Assembly: GCA_021234535.1 (NCBI GenBank)
Contig: SFZH01000008.1
Location: 6,766,897 to 6,830,896, forward strand
DNA from: Stichopus chloronotus
Taxonomy: Eukaryota; Echinodermata; Holothuroidea; Aspidochirotida; Stichopodidae
Reading direction: 5' to 3'
DNA: 64,000 bases
Below the pieces are notes generated by a model. It was given only the letters and a program-made list of their open reading frames with translations, was not told where the DNA came from and searched no databases. Positions within the stretch are counted from its first letter, which is position 1; every line of letters starts with the position of its first letter. This document shows positions 38,601-48,944 of this stretch, in pieces. The position numbers were made by a program, and so were the translations under genes.

Positions 38601-41600
38601 CGGAGGAACAATACGTGTCTTTGTTTGAAATTGTAAACATTGCTAATTCAACAGTGCAGGGTAATAGGTTTTATCATCCTCTTAGAATCAAAAGTGCTTG
38701 CTCATTGCAACTTGGTAATCAGGGTTTTTGGGAGATCTGATAAAAGTGGGGTCAAAATATTATGATTTCAAGTGTTTTGCAATATAGGACCGTCCTATAC
38801 TTGCTCCTCACTTCACAGAGGGACAGCCTCTTCTAGCACCAGCAATTTTTATCCTTTTACCTGAAAGTTTCAAATGTTTAGTGGAGGCAAAATAATACAG
38901 TGACTCTTTGTTTTTAATTGCTTTGTTGGTATCTTGTGAAATGAGTCTCACAAAGAACTGTTTTAATGATGAAAGTTGGGGGGGAAGGTGATCCCAATAC
39001 CAACAACCCGCAACCACTAGACAGGTTTCTGGATGGAGGTGGGGATGGGATGACTATGCTTTCTTTCATTTCCTCAGCCAGGGTAAGTTTGTCCTTATCT
39101 CCAATTGGTGGAAACCCTACCCACCTTGTGTTAAAATGCATGCCAGAATTTTTTATTTATCTGTTGCATGCTTTGTAATATAGCTTCAACCATAATTTAG
39201 TAGGGTCTTGTTATCTGCTTCTTGTAGCTACTGTAGATCCAGCAGTAGTTAGTCACTTTGCCTGATTGATCAGAACTTGTCATCCATTCATTTTCTTTGT
39301 TTACTTCAAACCATTTTTTGCATCTTACCCAACTGCTGCATTTGGATAAAGCAAAAACCTAAGAAAACTTTCTGCGGGTGATTTGCTTTTTCTTCTAGGA
39401 GGTTGAAAATGAGAATTTTTGTAGAACATATTAGTTATATCTTTATGATAACATGATAACCTAACTTGCAATTATCATGCTGTCACTTAACTAAAATTGC
39501 TGCCAGAATAGCAGAAATTTTTAGTAAAGAAATATTTAACCAAAACGTTGATATTTAATGGTTATGCTCCCAGACTGTCTTTATGCAGTATATACCTGAG
39601 CAAAAACCCCCTGTAAGATTAGAATGGATGTATGCTTCTTGTACCTTTTGCAGTGTCGGCAATTAAATCTGGATCAGTGACGACCTGATCGTGAAAAGAT
39701 GCTGACAACTGACAATCAGACTAAAAGTGTTATTAGTAAAAGTAATCAATCAACTCGGCAATCGAGATGAGATCAGTGACTGTAAGTCAAAAACGGTCGA
39801 TGTCGACCATCCGACGTCCTATCTGAATGTCATATGCAATCGAATTGATCAGTAACTCAAGCTTTTGAGTTCATCGGGGTACGTTCATCTGTCATTCTGC
39901 TTTGTTCGTAGGATGTCATCATCAAAGTTGCCCAACAAGAGGGGATTTATAGTCTCTGGAAGGGATTCACGCCGTATTACTCACGTGTCGGGCCACACAC
40001 TGTCATATTTTTCATAGTTTTGGAAAGATCAAACGCCTTGTACAGAAAGCATTTCATGACCACCTGAAAACTAATCTTAACAATGGGAGTGGATTTTTAA
40101 AGGGATTTATTTTCTTTTCTACAGGTATGCATCCTCCAGTCAAACTAATTTTCATGAAATATCACATAAACAACATTCAATTCCATTTCATTTTAAAATT
40201 CATCTCTGTTTCATATTCATCTCAGCAGCTGATGTGATCATTTCTCTCTCTCTCTCTCATTTGAAATCTCCTCATCTTATGAGTTGATCCACATACTAGT
40301 AATGTATTCGTCAGTTGATAAACTTGGAACTGGGTAATTTTTTACTACGTTGCTGTCGGGTAGCCAGGTACCTGACAAAAATGTGGAACCAATCATTAAC
40401 CTTGTCATTTCAACAGCAACTTTATACCTCATAATCTGTGTGGCAGGGTCTTTCTAGTGTAGTTAATAGGTAATGATAATCGTAGTTGCAAATCCAACCT
40501 GATACATTATACTGCACAGTTTCTTTAAATTAACATTTCTAATATCTCAGAGATGACATACAATAATAAATATTGACCTTCAGAAGTGTTGCTGTTCACT
40601 TTATGTATTGAAGGAAAGGAACTGTTGGAAACAAGTGAATCACTTTCAGGTACCTAGATTACCCATGGATGAAAACACCGTACATGTGAGGTCATTTTAT
40701 TCTTGCATGCAGTCTTCCCTAGTCAATCATGGTTGTAGCAACTTGTAAAAACACATTACACCAGTCCTTTGAATTTTACAATCACAAGTTATTACTTGAT
40801 CAAACGTTAATTTGTGTTTGTCAACTAAATTTTAACAACCTTCAAAGTTTGTACTCTTCATGCTTCATAAATAATAATGTTCAGAACTTTGAAATTTGAA
40901 CATTTTTCTTTCTCATTGGTCAACGTTTGCGTAGTGCAATGCAGCTTCACTGTTACTGCTTTCCTTGCAATGCAGCAGCCCACCCTCACTGTGGCTCGTT
41001 CGTTTGCAGTGCAGCACATTTTTGATGTTTCTTCTTTGTTTGCAGTGCAGCACAGCACACCACACCATCAGTGTGGCTTCTTTGCTTGCTGTACACCATG
41101 CCGTCACCACAGCCAGTTTCCCTTGTAGTGCACTACACCATCACTATAGCCAGGTTAAAGTCCATGCACCACACCACCACTGCGGCTAGTTTGCTTTCAG
41201 TGCAGTGTATCTTTGCTATGGCAGTGTGGCATCCATAAGCAAATGTAATCATTTTGTCCTTTGTATTGTTTTGAAATAATATTCAGGTTGAATCAGTGTG
41301 ATCAACAGGTTGAGTGAGGGTCAGAATGTTTTGTTAATTAATGAATATTCATTCGTCCCATGATGATGTAATTTAGAGTTGTTTTCCTCCTTTTATTTGC
41401 TTATTGTAAGGGATACTCTACTTGACATCACATGATCCTCTTGGAAAGGAAAGTAACAGCCTCAATATTTCATACCATCCTTGGTTGTCTTGTTTTCTTC
41501 CGTTTCCTCCTCTTACCTTTAAGGTAATACTAATCCATCATGTGAGGCAGACAGTGAAGCTATGACTGCATTCTTTGCAAAGGGAGAGCTATTTCTTTAC

Positions 41601-44127
41601 TCTGTGTGTGGTGGTGGGGTTTGGTTTGTCTCCCCTCTGGTCCATCCTCTGAGACAACCAGTGCAGTATAAATCAAACACAGCTTGGACTGTCATCATCC
41701 TTGTGTAGCATCACATGACTGCATGAATTGGGAATTAAGGCTGTCGTTATCACTGCTGGATAAAAATGCTTACTTCCTAGGAAGGGAGTATAAATTTTCC
41801 ACAATTTTGTATAATATTTTTGTAAGAAAAGGGTTTATTTCCCTCAAGTGCCAAAATTTTCCTCCAAATACACAAATTACCCTCTGAATACACAGATTTC
41901 CTGGGGAGGAGCCTCCGGGCCTCTCAACTTTTCCCACAAATGGTCATTATTTTGCTCCTCCTTGGTGGGTTTTGATTTGGATTATTTCATCCATCATCCC
42001 TCCTCTGCTTCCTCTCAAGCCAGTCCTCTCAGCCATCCAGTAAAGTATTAATCAATAGCCTCTCGTGCTGCCATCCTTATTAGCATCACATGACTGCATT
42101 GGTGGGAAATCAGGGCTGTCATTAGTTCATTCTTCCGTGGTAGGTTTTTGGTTTGTTCCTCTCCATTCCCCCCTCCCTCCCCCACCCTTCCCTGCCGATC
42201 CTTACAGAGAGTAAGTGAAGTGCTATTAACCAATCATGTATGATGCCCAGTTGCCCACATGTATTGGGAAGCAGCCCATAATTTTCACTCCGTCCTTGGT
42301 GGGTTTGGTTTGTACCACGTCATTCACATCCATTCCATACCAGAGAGCAATTGAAGAGAATGCTCTCACAAACAATTTGCAGTCTTCGGTAACTTTGCAA
42401 TACTGGGAAATTGCAGTAGGTCTATGTGTTATAATCTCCCCCTGCAGCAAATTAAAATTTGGTGAAAGGAATCCATTTTCATCATTGTGTAGTAGCTTCA
42501 TTTGCATTAAAGGGGAACTCCAGTTAAGGAACATGTCTTCTGACTTTTTTAAGCCATTTCAAACCATTTTCATTCATATTCTTGACGTTTTGAAATGAAC
42601 TTCTGATGGGCAACATGGTATGTTCAAACTTCCCGCCCCACAGAGTTTCTAACACTATGCTTGTACATGAAGGGCCATTGTGATGTAATTGACTGTGATC
42701 TCTGTGGCTTGTGACGTAATCAACGACCAACCATGATAAATGTGATTAACCCACATAATTAGTTATTAGACACATTCAATGTGGCTATCACAAGATAAGG
42801 TAACCGATAAGATTGCAATAAAACACAGAAGAAGAGGAATTTTCCATCAAAAGGCAACATTACGCAGTGTGAGTCGGTGCGAACAATACTGTGAAGATAA
42901 AGAAAGGTAATCTTTAGTAAGCACTAAGTGAACGTTTTCAGAGACAGGGGAATAACTCATGTAATTACGAATTATGCAGGACAGTCAGGTTGGTCGTCAT
43001 GGATTAGAGCCGATCGTCGAGTACGTCATAAGCCTCAGAGATCATAGTCAATTACATCATTATGGCCGCGCCCTTCGTGTACATTCATGGTGTTAGAAAC
43101 TCTGTTGGGTGGGAAGTTTGAACATATCATGTTGCCCATTAGAACTTCATTTCAAAAGGTCAAGAATATGAATGAAAATGGTTTGAAATGTCTTAAATAA
43201 GTCAGAAGACATGTTCCTTGACTGGAATTCCCCTTTAAAGATTGGTTTGTTGTTAAAACTTGGCACACACTTTTCTTCCATTTAGGCGCCGTGCGAGTGA
43301 GTCACACTCAGGCATTCTGCAAAGAGAGTGACCAGAAACTGAGATAATCTTATGCCAAATAGCCCATTTCCCCTTGAGAGTGTTACACACAGTTCACAAA
43401 ATGTGTAAATTTCACTGTGTTCAGTTGATCTGGAATTTCTCAGGGCTAAAGTTTGATTTTACAGTGACTTTCAGCTCACGCAGGCAGCAGAGTGAATTTA
43501 GGTAACTGTGTACCTCTCTACTAGAGATTTGGTTTAGCCTCTAAATGTCACTAAAGTAAGTTTGTCCAAAACATGTGATATTGTTTTTGTGAAAAGACCT
43601 GTGTGTGTCTTGAAAATGACATTGAAGCTCTTCCGTTGTTATGAATGTTTACTCATGTTACATGACATAACAACAGTTACAATAAGAGCCATTAACATGC
43701 GTTCCAGTGTCTCTGTCAACGCTGTGTATGTCTATGTGTGACTTTAGCAGTACATATGTGTCAAATGTTTGCATAATTCATGAATAATTCATTGACTACA
43801 TCACAAAATTTGATAAATGTTGCTCAATCCTGTTGATGCGGTGGTTACCCCATTGTTTATGAGTTTAGAACAACACTGAAACTTGTTAATCAAGAACCAA
43901 TCAAATCTCATATTTTTCTCTTACTGTATAAACTTACTCTAAGTCTCATTGTTTATTCGTATCTTAGGATGTTTTGGTTCGCACTGTGAGCAAGGAAGGG
44001 TTCTTTAGTCTGTGGAAGGGTTTCACCCCGTACTACGTCCGGACTGGGACCTCACACCGTCTTGACTTTCATCTTCCTCGAGCAGATGAATGCTGCATAC
44101 CACAGATACGCTGCCAGCGGTTCATAG
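26581..44127 (+). CDS. SLC25A11: Mitochondrial 2-oxoglutarate/malate carrier, with two alternative last exons
   Basis: Exons 26581-26639, 28905-28966, 29773-29863, 32325-32408, 33275-33318, 34149-34227, 34763-34853, 35713-35903 and 38159-38210 join in phase. They end with either 39912-40067 (302 aa in total; human about 314) or 43968-44127. The product is a six-helix inner-membrane antiporter exchanging cytosolic malate for matrix 2-oxoglutarate in the malate-aspartate shuttle. All three carrier signatures are visible: QPLDLVKNR (exon 2), TPADLSLIR (exon 6) and MPVDIAKTR (exons 8-9). Family-specific stretches include LSAGLLRQATYTTTRLGIY and VVNAAQLASYSQAKQFLL. The start is MAQTKPIPKPVKFLFGGTSG, matching the vertebrate KSVKFLFGG start region but with a shorter N-terminus. 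No mitochondrial presequence is present, as usual in this family. The unusual point is the duplicated final exon. Confidence 0.95.
27100..27420 (+). mobile_element. 3' end relic of a non-LTR retrotransposon (CR1/L2-like reverse transcriptase tail)
   Basis: At 27197-27340 a frame reads RINIRRYFFSQRVVNEWNGL, then PDDVVMARSVNGFKNALDKY, then a stop. This is the typical C-terminal end of LINE reverse transcriptase proteins (RVVNxWNxLPxxVVxAxSVNxFKxxLDK). One base out of frame upstream, THSIGYTFSRRFK resembles the preceding GHSxKLxKxRxK region. A short untranslated tail ends in AAACT-type units. It is 5'-truncated and broken, lying in SLC25A11 intron 1. Confidence 0.8.
28331..28356. repeat. Short TACTG pentanucleotide repeat, partly palindromic
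   Basis: GTACAGTACTGTACTGTACT continues to a CTGCAG; the run can pair with itself. Minor microsatellite in SLC25A11 intron 1. Confidence 0.8.
28434..28750. mobile_element. TTAA-flanked non-autonomous element with GCAGAGTC termini
   Basis: The left edge reads TTAA-GCAGAGTCCCCAC and the right edge GTAGTGACTCTGC-TTAA. The termini are inverse repeats of about 13 bp with two mismatches, and each is bordered by TTAA. The interior has several CATGGAAAA / TCATGGAAGAG-type motifs and no ORF. Length is 317 bp including target sites. TTAA duplication is characteristic of piggyBac-type insertion. Confidence 0.8.
28905..28966 (+). CDS. SLC25A11: SLC25A11 exon 2 (first carrier signature)
   Basis: Acceptor tttgcag. 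Encodes MAATFFVQPLDLVKNRMQMS with the Px[DE]xx[KR] signature of the first carrier repeat. Confidence 0.95.
29594..29765 (+). repeat. Duplicated intronic segment, copy 1 (directly before exon 3)
   Basis: About 171 bp from ATCAAGGTCACTATACATTG to CATTGTTCAA end seven bases before the exon 3 acceptor dinucleotide. The sequence recurs in the same orientation at 30535-30705 with roughly a tenth of bases changed. Confidence 0.85.
29773..29863 (+). CDS. SLC25A11: SLC25A11 exon 3
   Basis: Encodes GEGGKAKAHKSSLHAIRNIV and EEGVLGLYNG, the matrix loop of the first carrier repeat. The acceptor is preceded by a 171-bp segment duplicated in the next intron. Confidence 0.93.
30535..30705 (+). repeat. Duplicated intronic segment, copy 2 (inside intron 3)
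   Basis: Direct copy of 29594-29765, about 940 bp downstream. The match stops at GTTCAA, just short of where an acceptor AG would be, and no second exon 3 follows. Confidence 0.85.
32325..32408 (+). CDS. SLC25A11: SLC25A11 exon 4
   Basis: Encodes LSAGLLRQATYTTTRLGIY and TTLFDMVSG, nearly identical to the vertebrate carrier at transmembrane helix 2. Confidence 0.96.
33275..33318 (+). CDS. SLC25A11: SLC25A11 exon 5
   Basis: Short exon encoding SDGKPPPFYMKAMIG, matching human ADGTPPGFLLKAVIG in position. Phases agree on both sides. Confidence 0.92.
34149..34227 (+). CDS. SLC25A11: SLC25A11 exon 6 (second carrier signature)
   Basis: Encodes MSAGAVGAFVGTPADLSLIR and MTSDGR, the second signature as found in this carrier subfamily. 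Confidence 0.95.
34763..34853 (+). CDS. SLC25A11: SLC25A11 exon 7
   Basis: Encodes LPPEQRRGYTSVFNALARIV and KEEGFFTLWR. A TTAA-flanked element sits 69 bp downstream. Confidence 0.95.
34922..35176. mobile_element. TTAA-flanked non-autonomous element, copy 2
   Basis: Second member of the family at 12435-12691, same orientation, TTAA at each edge. It lies in SLC25A11 intron 7. The two copies differ by scattered substitutions, so insertion is not recent. Confidence 0.75.
35713..35903 (+). CDS. SLC25A11: SLC25A11 exon 8
   Basis: Encodes GCGPTIARAMVVNAAQLASY, SQAKQFLLGTGYF and SGLVTTIASMPVDIAKTR, covering helices 4 and 5 and the third signature. Confidence 0.97.
37409..37816. mobile_element. Element with G-tract-containing terminal inverted repeats
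   Basis: The left end contains GTGGCAGAGCTAGCAG followed by a run of about 12 G and GCAAAAAAGG. The right end, read on the other strand, contains GTGGCGGAACTACTATATAG, a run of about 15 G and CAAAGAGG. The arms are about 40 bp and the whole is about 410 bp, in SLC25A11 intron 8. It has no coding capacity. Confidence 0.65.
38159..38210 (+). CDS. SLC25A11: SLC25A11 exon 9
   Basis: Encodes IQNMKIIDGVPEYKGSL and ends in phase 0 at gtgagt. The phase chooses the acceptor at 38157-38158 over a second AG a few bases downstream. Confidence 0.93.
39912..40067 (+). CDS. SLC25A11: SLC25A11 alternative last exon, upstream copy (10a)
   Basis: Phase-0 exon of 51 codons plus TGA. It starts DVIIKVAQQEGIYSLWKGFT and includes YYSRVGPHTVIFFIVLERSN, ending in KHFMTT. 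Helix 6 departs from the usual GPHTVLTFIFLEQMN, so this is a diverged but intact version. A candidate polyadenylation signal AATAAA lies at 40565-40570. Confidence 0.88.
   Translation, partial: DVIIKVAQQEGIYSLWKGFTPYYSRVGPHTVIFFIVLERSNALYRKHFMTT
40930..41225. repeat. Degenerate minisatellite, roughly 50-bp unit
   Basis: Variants of GCAGTGCAGCACACCACACC, then ATCACTGTGGCTAGTTTGCT, recur five or six times with indels. It lies between the two alternative last exons of SLC25A11, downstream of the 10a polyadenylation candidate. Confidence 0.6.
41530..42360. repeat. Old degenerate tandem repeat, roughly 170-bp spacing
   Basis: GGTTTGGTTTGT-like blocks recur near 41617, 41966, 42140 and 42299. TAGCATCACATGACTGCAT recurs near 41707 and 42082, and CCAGT(G/A)(C/A)AGTATxAATCAA twice. 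Unit borders are blurred by indels. Confidence 0.5.
42507..43238. mobile_element. 732-bp fold-back element with TTAA borders and about 220-bp terminal inverted repeats
   Basis: Left edge TTAA-AGGGGAACTCCAGT and right edge ACTGGAATTCCCCT-TTAA. The arms match for over 200 bp each (for example CATGTCTTCTGACTTTTTTA against TAAATAAGTCAGAAGACATG, and ATGTAATTGACTGTGATCTC against GAGATCATAGTCAATTACAT). The centre of about 270 bp is unpaired. It sits between exons 10a and 10b of SLC25A11. The ORFs seen here are shadows of the arms. Confidence 0.85.
43968..44127 (+). CDS. SLC25A11: SLC25A11 alternative last exon, downstream copy (10b), with one-base insertion
   Basis: Acceptor atcttag ends at 43967. 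The phase-0 reading gives DVLVRTVSKEGFFSLWKGFT and YYVR; one extra base near 44043 then shifts the frame. After skipping it, the sequence continues LGPHTVLTFIFLEQMNAAYH and ends SGS with TAG at 44125-44127, closer to the vertebrate C-terminus than exon 10a. Read literally, the frame stays open to TGA at 44229-44231 and encodes an unrelated tail. A possible AATAAA is at 45290-45295. The preserved sequence after the break suggests a very recent indel or an assembly error. Confidence 0.8.
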
Positions 44128-46608
44128 AAGATTGGCAAAAGCGGATCCTCCCCAAAGTCACTTCAGAAGTGGTGCAGAGCAGTCAATCAATATTAGATTT
44201 AAAGGTTTCTCAGCCTCTGTGTGAAAGCTGATATAGTATCTATGTGTGTGAGCAGAAAGTGAAGAGAAAAAAAAAGACAAAGCATTGGATTATTTATTGT
44301 TTATGGGAAAGTTTGCAAGGGGTCAGGTAGGATTTTTTTTTTCTGTAAATCTCAGAAAAAACCTTTGGTTGTGCAGTATGCTACATCAAGTGGCATTTAC
44401 ATTACATTACATTGTGGTCAATTTGAAGTCATTTTGCTTAATATTTAGGGCCTTCTGGTGGAGGACACATTTACATGTATTGTTTCTGTCAACACAGAGT
44501 GATTAAAATGCAATGCTTTCATAGTCTAGTTTTCCAGTGTGCTTGATTTTTTCAGCTGGTAAATTAGGTGTTTCTGGTTGAAAGATTACTATCACAAATC
44601 TTTAGAAGCGTCTTCGGTCAGAGGCATAAGAATCTTACATCGCATGTGGTATAAATTTGGGTGAATAGATGAATTTTATTTTACTGCTCGTTTTGTGATG
44701 GTAGAGAACAACCTTCATTTTCTCTCTGCTTGTTTATTGGGTGAAATAGTCGGTTTTATTAAAGCAGTGGACATTCTGGTTTGTTAGTTTATTGAGATAG
44801 GCAACACTTTGCACTACTCGGTTTAGGGAAAGATGCTTGGTGTGATAAAGGAAGTAAACACTTGGGACCATGTGGTTTTAAGGTGAAATGTGGTTTCATC
44901 GAGTTGTTAGGCTCTGTAGACCACATGGTTTTAAGTTGTACTACTTGTTAATATTTAAGGTAGTAGATATTCTATCAATTGCTTTCTATGCGGAAGGTAA
45001 TGCAATTTTTTTTGTATTCTCGTCACTGTTAAATGGTACATTTTTATGTTACTACTACATGGACAGTGCTCTCATTTGAAACCACTCAGCTATTTGACAG
45101 GGGACCCAATCTAAACTACTTAAGTTGTTCCTATTTCTTGGGTGGAGTCCACCCTAGACTTTTGGCCATTGAAGCTGTGGAACATCTCTGCATTGCTTGA
45201 CTTCGGCTTTTGTGCACTTTTCACTCGATATTACGCTATAAATGGTATTCTTTTATCACTGTAGTCTTGATTTATCATAATCAATTCAAAATAAAGAAAT
45301 TTCAGTGAAATTGTGATTCCCTTGGTGTTATACACCTCCTGAATGGAACTGGGAAACTCCTCCCCAAGGGGTTTGACATGCCTCAGTTCGTAATGTTTTG
45401 CCAAAGAAAAACAGAAGGTTGGCTTCAGGTTCTCCACAGCAATTGCTTCATAAGTCCTTTTTTTTTTCTGGTGAAAAGAAGGATCCGTAGGAATGATGGG
45501 ATAGAATGGATTAGACAAGTTTTCAAGTTTTATTTTAAGCACCTGTGTATGAAAATCTCCGAAAACACCTCAGTCACCCCAGCGACTGTCACCCAGTAAA
45601 GTTCATATATGAATTGTCTGGCATGCTGCCTATCTCCTGTATCATTTCATATGCTGTCCAAACCGGCATTTTTTTCCAATTAGACAATGTGACTGAGTTA
45701 ACGCTGTTACAAACACTATCAACTCATTTCAGCACACGTCAGCTTAAAATTCATTTCGTAGTTTACGAATCAATGTCGCCGGCTTACAAGCGGCATTGTA
45801 TGTCTGAAATGCATCCCACAAACTTAACTGTTGATTGAAGAGTATTTAATTGAGATCTCGATCCCTGTCTGACTTGTAAGTCTCTCCAGAATCGGGGAAA
45901 TGGTGGAGCCCTCTCTCCCCTAAAAAAAGAAAAATAGAATATTGTTACTTACCATTTCGACCTGGTGATCCAGGGACCAAATGACCAAATTTGCATTGCA
46001 GTTTGCAACCCATAAAAGTCCACTTGCAGTTCAATTTTAAGTAAGCTTGCCAATAGTTGCGAATCAATATTTTACTTGGGTCCCACCTGAAATTTCAAAT
46101 GCTCTCTCGAATTGTTCAAGGAGAAGAAATAAATTTTGTTGATTGCTCTCAGTGAGCTAAGTTTTCAACTTCTTTCCATGGCAATCTTTGTTTAACATCT
46201 GCTAATCTAAGTGGGTTGACTGATTCAAACACTGATTTGCAGAAATCTCTTATCGGTTTCTTTACACTATTTTGTACCTCGGAGAGATAAAACGCTGGAA
46301 GTATGCTGTATTTGTTTGCGTTGCCAGTATGGTGCCATCCTGTGGTGCATCACAAAGAATGAAAGGGGATAGCACAAATATTCCTGTTAACATGTCATGT
46401 AATCAAATTCCAGCCACATCATGCTGTATTGGCATTTCTATCCATGCTGTGTGTCACTGTTCTTACACTGCTGTCAAGTGATTAAAAGTTGCCCCTTGAT
46501 GTATTGCAGTTAGCTGTCACACATTAATGTGTTCTCAAATGTGACACCCATTGGTTTCTAGTATCGTATTACAACATTGGAGATCCTTCTGAAATGCTTA
46601 TAGCAGGA

Positions 46609-46641
46609 AACAGCCGCCATGTTGAAACAGCCGCCATGTTG
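46609..46641. repeat. Tandem 17-bp duplication
   Basis: AAACAGCCGCCATGTTG occurs twice in a row, differing only at the first junction. Confidence 0.85.
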
Positions 46642-47497
46642 TTTAGAGGGTAATAATTTCCTAGATTACTGTTTTCTTTGCATGTGGTGTGAGGCTGTCC
46701 CTGCAGTGTGACCTAACAGTTTAGACAAAATGTCACATTTGATTGGCAGATTGTTAGAGCATATGTTGTGACAGTGTGATGTGATTATGTGACATCAGGT
46801 ATAGCAATGTTACAGCAGCCCAGCTGTTGTTTCCTCTTTGTGAAATCAGTCAGGCAGGATGAGTCATCTTGTAGCTTTTATCAGTTTTTGCAGACTCTTA
46901 AATAAGATGAATTCACAGATGAAGATGAAACAGTTAGGTTTCAATACTTTTGCAATTTTACTGGCTACTGCCAGCTTCCATTCACCAACTTGAATCTCAT
47001 TTTAGAGAAGTGTTTTTTATTTCCATGCAATTGCTCCTGTTTTGGACACCTAAATTTTCCTCATTTTCTCAGTTTTGTTATTTCATTGAACAGAGGTTAT
47101 TTCCTACTTATTGAAGTTGATCTTTTATGTAAAGTTTATCAATGGATTCTGTGTTGACAGATGAAATATACCAGACGAGGCTTTCTACCAAAGTGTTTCC
47201 TCTTCACACAGAATGTAGACTATAGAAATAAATGTTGTTTATCAAGCTACGTCAGTAAAGTGAGGGCGCCTTCCATTGTATGTCCAAAGACCGGACGTGT
47301 GTCCTGCATACCGACAGTGGACATGCAAAGTTTGAAATTGAATTTGAAGTGTCACATGATTTGATCATACTTTCATTTGTCAAATTTGCATGTTTATTTG
47401 CGACATTTTTTTCTATCACAATTTCTAGTGAATATATGTTGATGTAGTACGTGTATCACCAACATTCTGTTACCGCAGTGACAGCTAATCGTTTGTC

Positions 47498-47750
47498 TTG
47501 AAAGGGAATAAGCAGTCACCCCAAATTTATTCCCCAGCAGCATCAGTCAAATCTCTCAAATCTCCTCTTTAATACCTTGCAAGTATCTTTCACGATATTT
47601 CAGACTATTGCGTATTCAAAATAAATAACTTGCATGTATTTACCAATCCAGTGACAAAAATATTGTGACTTGATGAAAAGAGCCATCCATGAATTAGGAT
47701 AGGGGACTATACTAATACAAACTGGTGGGGTGACTACATTTTCCCTTTAA
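47498..47750. mobile_element. Small element with AAGGGAA...GTCACCCC inverted termini
   Basis: Left TTGAAAGGGAATAAGCAGTC plus ACCCC; right end on the opposite strand TTAAAGGGAAAATGTAGTCA plus CCCC. Inverse arms are about 22 bp and the whole is about 250 bp. The left border is TTGA instead of TTAA, probably through mutation. No coding capacity. Confidence 0.65.
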
Positions 47751-48944
47751 GTAAAGCACGCATGACATCCTCTCTTCCTCCATTTCCACATCAATATCGT
47801 CAAATACTATATAGCCTGACAAACTCTGCAGCGATGGCATGGATGGGGGGGGGGGGGGGGGAGGAGAACTGGCCAGAACCTCAGTATTTTTTATTGGGGG
47901 GGGGCACACCAAAAGAGTGAAAGGATGCTTTCAGAACCTGGGAACGCAATTTTCCTGGATCTATTGGGTGTTTTTATCCAAATTGTTTTGGTACCCACTG
48001 AACCAATTATGGCAGCCCTCCACTGAAACTTCCTACAGTTGAGTCCCCCCCCCCCACACCCAGGAAGGATGCACACAGGCTGCCTCTGAAAGTGGGGGAT
48101 TTCATGATGACAAGGAACTAAGTTTGAAATTTGGACAGGTGTTCACTCATGCAGCCACTTACACTGCTTTTCTTTTTACCTTATCCTTATACCATCCAAG
48201 GTAGAGTTCCTCAAGTGTTTTATACCAAACTCGATGTGCCGCATGTGATAAAACAGAAGCTGATGCATGTGACAAAAATCAACCCCAAATATTCTTTCAG
48301 TTACCCTTTCCAAGAAATCGTAATATGTCAATTTCATATGGTATTATCATTATTGGGGGCTCTTCATTTTTTAAAACAACTGATCAATTCAACTAGTGTT
48401 GGTTGATTAGAGACGATGCCGCCGCCGTGTAGTAAAGGGAGATGAATCGGAAGTCTCCTATTTGAAATTCAAATATATTTGGAAGTTGATACAGGGTAGC
48501 ATGAACATGCCAAGGACGGCATATAACATTGGCTTGCGTGCGGAAAGGGCATTGGTGAGCTTGATATAATCATGAACGAATTTTAATGTGGTCATTAATA
48601 TTCATATCATACAATGTATAAAGTTGGAAAATTAATGAATCAATAAACATCCAATGGTTTGAAACTATGAAATGCTGAAGTAAAGGTCAATCTTTTGTGT
48701 GTCGGGTGTGTGTGTAGGTCTGTGCATGTGGATCGATGGTATCAGACATTCCAGAAATTCTAAAATTTTTCCCTTGCCTTCACCTTTGTGTCCAGAGATG
48801 TGATGCGGTGGAAATTGCAAGAGTTAGGCTTGTATCTAGTCGATCTACCTGTGTCGAACATTATCAGACTCGGCGAAACAAAGGAAAAAGCTTGGGGGAG
48901 AGGCCGGGCTGGCGGAGCGTTCAAGAAAATTTGGCCTATCAAAC

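Noticed and set aside
42226..42730. ORFs of 68-120 codons
   Set aside because: They overlap the fold-back element or its edge and have no domain resemblance.
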